Source: Gammaproteobacteria bacterium (GTDB lineage Bacteria > Pseudomonadota > Gammaproteobacteria > Pseudomonadales > Azotimanducaceae). From it: DNA of 9,115 bases. Below are positions 5,876 through 9,115 of this stretch, piece after piece. A model generated the notes under the pieces. It was not told the DNA's origin and did not search any database. It saw only the letters and a program-made list of their open reading frames with translations. How positions within the stretch are numbered: position 1 is the first letter of the stretch; every line of letters starts with the position of its first letter. The translations under genes were made by a program, and so were the position numbers. The stretch spans positions 1-9,115 of the forward strand of contig JAPPHP010000183.1 of assembly GCA_028821035.1 (NCBI GenBank). Reading direction: 5' to 3'.

Positions 5876-8020
5876 TCACATGCTGTAACCGATCCTCAAC
5901 CCGTAGGTCCGCGGCGGCGCCAGCAACCCGCGCATGCCGAGCAGCCCACTCGGGTAGATCTGCAGCACGTAGACCTCGTCGCCCAGGTTCTTGCCCCAGG
6001 CGGCCACCGTCCAGCGTCCGTCGGGATTGGTGTAGGTGACGTAGGCGTTCCAGAGTTCGTAGCTGTCCTGCTTCGTCTGGTCCACGTTGAACTGGTCGAA
6101 GTAGATCTTGCCGCTGGTGATGTACTCGCCGCGCAGCGCAAGGGACCCCGCCCCGTCGAGTTCGAAGGCGTACTCCGCGCCCACGTTGGCCTTGAGCCTC
6201 GGCGAGTGGATCATCCGGTTGCCGGAGAGATCCTGGAGCGCATTGCCGGCATTGGGGTTCGCCGTGATGTAGTCCTCGTACGTGCCGTCGATCCAGGCGA
6301 TGGACACGTCGAGCTGGAAGCTCGGAGCGGGTATGAGGCTGCCTTCGATCTCGATGCCCGTGACCTCCGCCTTGGACGCGTTGTCGATCGGGATGGGCGC
6401 GCCGGTGACCTCGGGATAGATGCGCACCTGGATGTCGGTGTAGTCGTAGATGAAGGCCGTGACCGCGCCGCGCACGCGGCCCTCGGCCGCCGTGCCCTTC
6501 AAGCCCGCCTCGTAGTTCCAGAGATACTCCGGGTCGAACACCGGGGAGTTCGAGACCGAGTTGAAGCCACCGCTCTTGAAGCCGCGGCTGGCGGTGGCGT
6601 AGACGAAGAGGTCTTCGCCGAGGTCGTAGCCGATGGTGAACTTCGGCGTGAACGCGTCCCAGGATGCGGTGCCGGACGAGTCCGGCAGCATCACCCCGTT
6701 CATGATCGTCACGTGGTCCTTGGTCTCGTCGCTGTAGCGCAGGCCGGCGGTCAGCTTCAGCCGCTCGGTCGGGTTGAAGGCGACCTCGCCGAACAGCGCC
6801 CAGGCCTCGACCCCCAGGTCGGAGAGCGGCACCAGCGCGAGCAGGCCGCCGAGCAGTTCGAGGTTCAGGTCCTGCCGCGCGTCCTCGTCGAAGTAGAAGT
6901 ACCCGGCCATCCACTCCCAGGCCCCAGCGCCCGTGTACTCGATGCGCAGCTCCTCCGAGATCGTCCGGGACTCCTCCTCCGAGACCGGCACCACCGAGAG
7001 GAGCGGCCGCTCCGTGCCGTCGGCGTCGTAGTCGAGGTCCGTCTCGAAGTGCTTCCAGGCGGTGAGCGAGGTGATCCGGAAGTTCTCGAAGTCCCAGGTG
7101 AGGCTGGCGTTGAAGCCGCGCGAGTCCATGTCGTTCCTGGAGTCGCTGACCCGGAAGTCGGAACCGTTGACGAAGGGGTCCGGGTCGAACGCGAGGCCCG
7201 CGTGCCCGGCCCCCGGGGCGAGGACCCGGGTCGAGACCACGCCGAGCGCCTTGTCCTGCAACAGGTCGTAGCGCAGGAGCGCCTCGAAGCGGTCGCTCGG
7301 CTGCCACTTGAGCGAGGCGTTGGCGGCGAACATGTCCTCCACGTCGAGGCGCTCGCGGAACACCGGGTTGTAGGAGTAGTTCTCCTTGTTGTCGTAGACC
7401 AGGGCCAGGCGGCCAAAAACCGTGTCGGAGAACGCCCCCCCTCCCGCAGCCCGCACCTTGCGTCCCGAGAAGTTGCTGACTTCCACGTCGCCCTTGAACG
7501 ACGTCTCCGCCGACGGCTGCTTCGTGACGATGTTGATGGCGCCCCCGGTGGCGTTCCGGCCGTAGAGCGTCCCCTGCGGCCCCTTGACCAGTTCCACCCG
7601 CTCGACATCCACGAAGTTGTTGAGGGCCGTCGTGAACCGCGGGGTGTAGACGCCGTCGACGTAGATCGCCACGCTCGAATCGGCGCCCACGGCGATGATC
7701 TCGTTGCCGACGCCGCGCATGAAGATGTTCGAGCCGCCCGCCGAGACGTTGTTCGCCGTCAGGCTCGGCGCGAAGCGGCCGAGGTCCGCCACGTCGTCGA
7801 GGATCGCCTGTTCGAGCCTCTCGTCGTCGAAGGCGCTCACCGCCACCGGCACCTCGTAGAGGTTCTCCTCGCGCTTCTGCGCCGTGACGACAATCTCCTC
7901 GAGAGCCTGCTGGCCGTGGGCGACGTTTCCAACCAGAAGCAGCGGTGGCAGGGCGAGCGCGGGCAGCCAGGGGTTGCGTTGGCCGTCTCGCCGAGAGCAG
8001 ATGGCTTTGAGAGCTTTCAT
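5876..8020 (-). CDS. TonB-dependent outer-membrane receptor
   Basis: This is a 714-residue receptor for energised uptake across the outer membrane. Residues 1-36 form a signal peptide with an unusually long, basic n-region and probable cleavage after AHG. A TonB box follows (EEIVVTA, 41-47). The plug domain covers about 55-168: VPVAVSAF, IFMRGVG (99-105), VAIYVDGVY (117-125) and VERVELVKGPQGTLYGRNATGGAINIV with its standard motifs. The rest is the beta barrel, which contains TonB-receptor phrases such as ASRGFKSGGFN and LWNYEAGLKG and ends PRTYGLRIGYSM. I prefer the ATG at 8020 because GGAG (8033-8030) precedes it by nine bases; a GTG at 8035 would use that site as coding sequence. The plug and barrel style is that of receptors for siderophores, vitamins, glycans or peptides, and the ligand cannot be read. 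The adjacent exported hydrolase suggests the ligand or its products are amides, esters or peptides. Confidence 0.95.
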   Translation of the reverse strand: MKALKAICSRRDGQRNPWLPALALPPLLLVGNVAHGQQALEEIVVTAQKREENLYEVPVAVSAFDDERLEQAILDDVADLGRFAPSLTANNVSAGGSNIFMRGVGNEIIAVGADSSVAIYVDGVYTPRFTTALNNFVDVERVELVKGPQGTLYGRNATGGAINIVTKQPSAETSFKGDVEVSNFSGRKVRAAGGGAFSDTVFGRLALVYDNKENYSYNPVFRERLDVEDMFAANASLKWQPSDRFEALLRYDLLQDKALGVVSTRVLAPGAGHAGLAFDPDPFVNGSDFRVSDSRNDMDSRGFNASLTWDFENFRITSLTAWKHFETDLDYDADGTERPLLSVVPVSEEESRTISEELRIEYTGAGAWEWMAGYFYFDEDARQDLNLELLGGLLALVPLSDLGVEAWALFGEVAFNPTERLKLTAGLRYSDETKDHVTIMNGVMLPDSSGTASWDAFTPKFTIGYDLGEDLFVYATASRGFKSGGFNSVSNSPVFDPEYLWNYEAGLKGTAAEGRVRGAVTAFIYDYTDIQVRIYPEVTGAPIPIDNASKAEVTGIEIEGSLIPAPSFQLDVSIAWIDGTYEDYITANPNAGNALQDLSGNRMIHSPRLKANVGAEYAFELDGAGSLALRGEYITSGKIYFDQFNVDQTKQDSYELWNAYVTYTNPDGRWTVAAWGKNLGDEVYVLQIYPSGLLGMRGLLAPPRTYGLRIGYSM

Positions 8021-8148
8021 GTCCGGTTTCTCCACGCGAACGCGAGGTCGACTTGCCTTTCGGAAACGACGCGCTGATCCGGCCCTCCCCTCAGTTCGGG
8101 CGCGGCGCGAGCTAACATCCGCGGTCGGACAGGCAGGGACTCGGTGAC
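8021..8148. other. Divergent intergenic region between receptor and GGT-like gene
   Basis: These 128 bases separate two divergent starts and must hold control signals for at least one of them. On the minus strand the receptor's GGAG site is at 8033-8030. On the plus strand AGGGA lies nine bases before the ATG at 8149. I could not find a -35/-10 pair with acceptable spacing on either strand; TAACAT at 8113-8118 is a possible isolated -10. No clear palindrome, Fur-box-like or riboswitch-like structure was seen. Confidence 0.4.
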
Positions 8149-9115
8149 ATGATCGACACTACGGGACGGACAGCCGCGTTGGCCTTCGCGGCGTTGCTCG
8201 CCGGCTGCGCGCCCGCGGACGATGCCCCGCGCGAAGACACGGAACCCGGACAGGTCGACAAGGGCATGGTCGTCGGCACCACCGGCGCCGCCGCCGTGCA
8301 GGCCGGGGTAGACATCCTGAAGGCGGGCGGCTCGGCGATGGACGCCGCGCTCGCCACCGCGATGGCGCAGGTGACCCTGGCCGCCGGGAGCTGGGTCAGC
8401 TTCGCGGGCATCATGACCCTCGTCTACTACGACGCCGACACAGACACCGTCTACAACATGAACGCCTCGTACAACACGGTGACCGGCGAGGACGACCCGA
8501 TGACCATCCCGGGCGTGGACATGGACGACATCCTGTCCACGAAGATCCACCCGTCCGGCCGCGCGACCCTGGTGCCGGGATTCATGAAAGGCGTGGAAGC
8601 GGGTCATGCGCGCTTCGGCAAGGTTCCTTTCGCGGGCCTGTTCGACGCATCCATACGCATCGCGGAGGAAGGCATCCCGTTCAACGCCGGCCTGGTCCAG
8701 AACCTCCAGTTCCGTTCCAACGTGCTCTCCCGCCGGCCGGAGACCCTGGCGGTCTTCTCACGCGAAGACGGGGCCCTGTACGAACTCGACGACACCTTCC
8801 GCCAGCCGGCGCTCGCGGCGACGCTGCGCCGGGTCGCGGCCGACGGCAACGTGGACTATCTCTACACGGGCGAGTGGGCCGAGAAGCTGGTCGCGGCGGT
8901 GCGCGAGGAAGGCGGCCGGATGACCATGGACGACCTCGCGGCCTACGAGGTCCTCTGGAGCGACCCAGTGGTGGCCGACTACGCCGGGCACCGGGTCTTC
9001 TCCCACGGACTTCCGGCCACCGGCGGCGTCAACACCACCGAGGCGCTGAACGTCCTCGAAGCCGCCGACATCAAGTCGATGGGGCACTACACGGAATCGC
9101 CCGAAGCCCTGTTCT
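8149..9115 (+). CDS. Gamma-glutamyltransferase-family lipoprotein, N-terminal part (cut by window edge)
   Basis: There are 322 open codons to the window edge. Family members are self-cleaving Ntn hydrolases that transfer or hydrolyse gamma-glutamyl groups, for example from glutathione; this fragment is most of the large subunit. Residues 1-20 carry a lipoprotein signal with lipobox LAGC (Cys20). Family landmarks are KGMVVGTTGAAAVQAGVDIL (38-57), KAGGSAMDAALATA (58-71), VPGFMKGVEAGHARFGKVPF (142-161), the IAEEGIPFN helix, and LAAYEVLWSDPV about 40 residues before the edge. The usual SGIGGGGF segment is replaced by GSWVSFAGIMT (80-90). The 'D-x-R-E-x-A-P' segment, whose Arg binds the gamma-glutamyl carboxylate in known enzymes, is replaced by MNASYNTVTG (104-113). 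The self-processing Thr would lie beyond the window. The family call is good; gamma-glutamyl activity is doubtful. It diverges from the receptor, so shared regulation is possible. Confidence 0.85.
   Translation, partial: MIDTTGRTAALAFAALLAGCAPADDAPREDTEPGQVDKGMVVGTTGAAAVQAGVDILKAGGSAMDAALATAMAQVTLAAGSWVSFAGIMTLVYYDADTDTVYNMNASYNTVTGEDDPMTIPGVDMDDILSTKIHPSGRATLVPGFMKGVEAGHARFGKVPFAGLFDASIRIAEEGIPFNAGLVQNLQFRSNVLSRRPETLAVFSREDGALYELDDTFRQPALAATLRRVAADGNVDYLYTGEWAEKLVAAVREEGGRMTMDDLAAYEVLWSDPVVADYAGHRVFSHGLPATGGVNTTEALNVLEAADIKSMGHYTESPEALF

Noticed and set aside
8021..8035. GTG start at 8035 for the TonB-dependent receptor
   Set aside because: The GTGGAG there is better read as the ribosome binding site for the ATG at 8020, which directly begins the signal peptide.
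5831..8077. Very long plus-strand open frame (748 codons) opposite the receptor and the start of the hydrolase
   Set aside because: It is the antisense of a clear TonB-dependent receptor in GC-rich DNA. Its translation is Arg/Val/Asp/Glu-rich low-complexity sequence with no recognisable domain, and it crosses two genes.
8017..8607. Minus-strand open frame of 196 codons over the GGT-like gene start and the divergent region
   Set aside because: The plus strand encodes a lipoprotein signal and GGT landmarks here. The antisense product (His/Gly/Val/Arg-rich) is a composition artefact.

Overview
The window is GC-rich DNA, densely packed with genes, and looks like a Gram-negative bacterium. A TonB-dependent outer-membrane receptor, lipobox lipoproteins and signal peptides on most of the enzymes all point that way. 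The receptor's N-terminal motif (EEIVVTAQKREE...VPVAVSAF) is the style common in gammaproteobacteria and alphaproteobacteria. I cannot name the species. No rRNA, tRNA, CRISPR array, insertion sequence or phage gene was seen.

Layout. (1) Bases 1-77, minus strand: the first 25 codons of a probable amidohydrolase running off the left edge. (2) Bases 209-3414, plus strand: a tight three-gene cluster of an exported lipoprotein amidohydrolase (intact), a second exported amidohydrolase broken by a one-base frameshift near 2640-2680, and a small cupin gene that has lost its central part. The spacings (6 nt, then a 4-nt ATGA overlap) suggest one former operon whose last two genes are broken in this sequence. 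(3) Bases 3513-4044, plus strand: a type II toxin-antitoxin pair, a ribbon-helix-helix antitoxin and a RelE/ParE-superfamily toxin with overlapping genes. A candidate promoter and a near-palindromic operator lie just upstream. (4) Bases 4054-8020, minus strand: a TonB-dependent receptor followed 28 nt later by an exported CocE/NonD-family alpha/beta hydrolase, very likely co-transcribed. (5) Bases 8149 to the right edge, plus strand, divergent from the receptor: the N-terminal 322 codons of a lipoprotein of the gamma-glutamyltransferase (Ntn-hydrolase) family.

How the genes may work together (inference). All five intact or broken enzymes around the receptor cleave amide, ester or gamma-glutamyl bonds, or belong to superfamilies that do. 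Those whose N-termini are informative carry export or lipoprotein signals. This fits a scavenging locus: the receptor imports a peptide-like or amide-containing compound, and periplasmic or membrane-anchored hydrolases break it down. The substrate cannot be read from sequence.

No clearly new system could be demonstrated. The best leads are the divergent gamma-glutamyltransferase-like protein that lacks the usual substrate-binding Arg motif, the CocE-like enzyme with an altered nucleophile elbow, and the partly decayed amidohydrolase-cupin operon beside an intact toxin-antitoxin pair.
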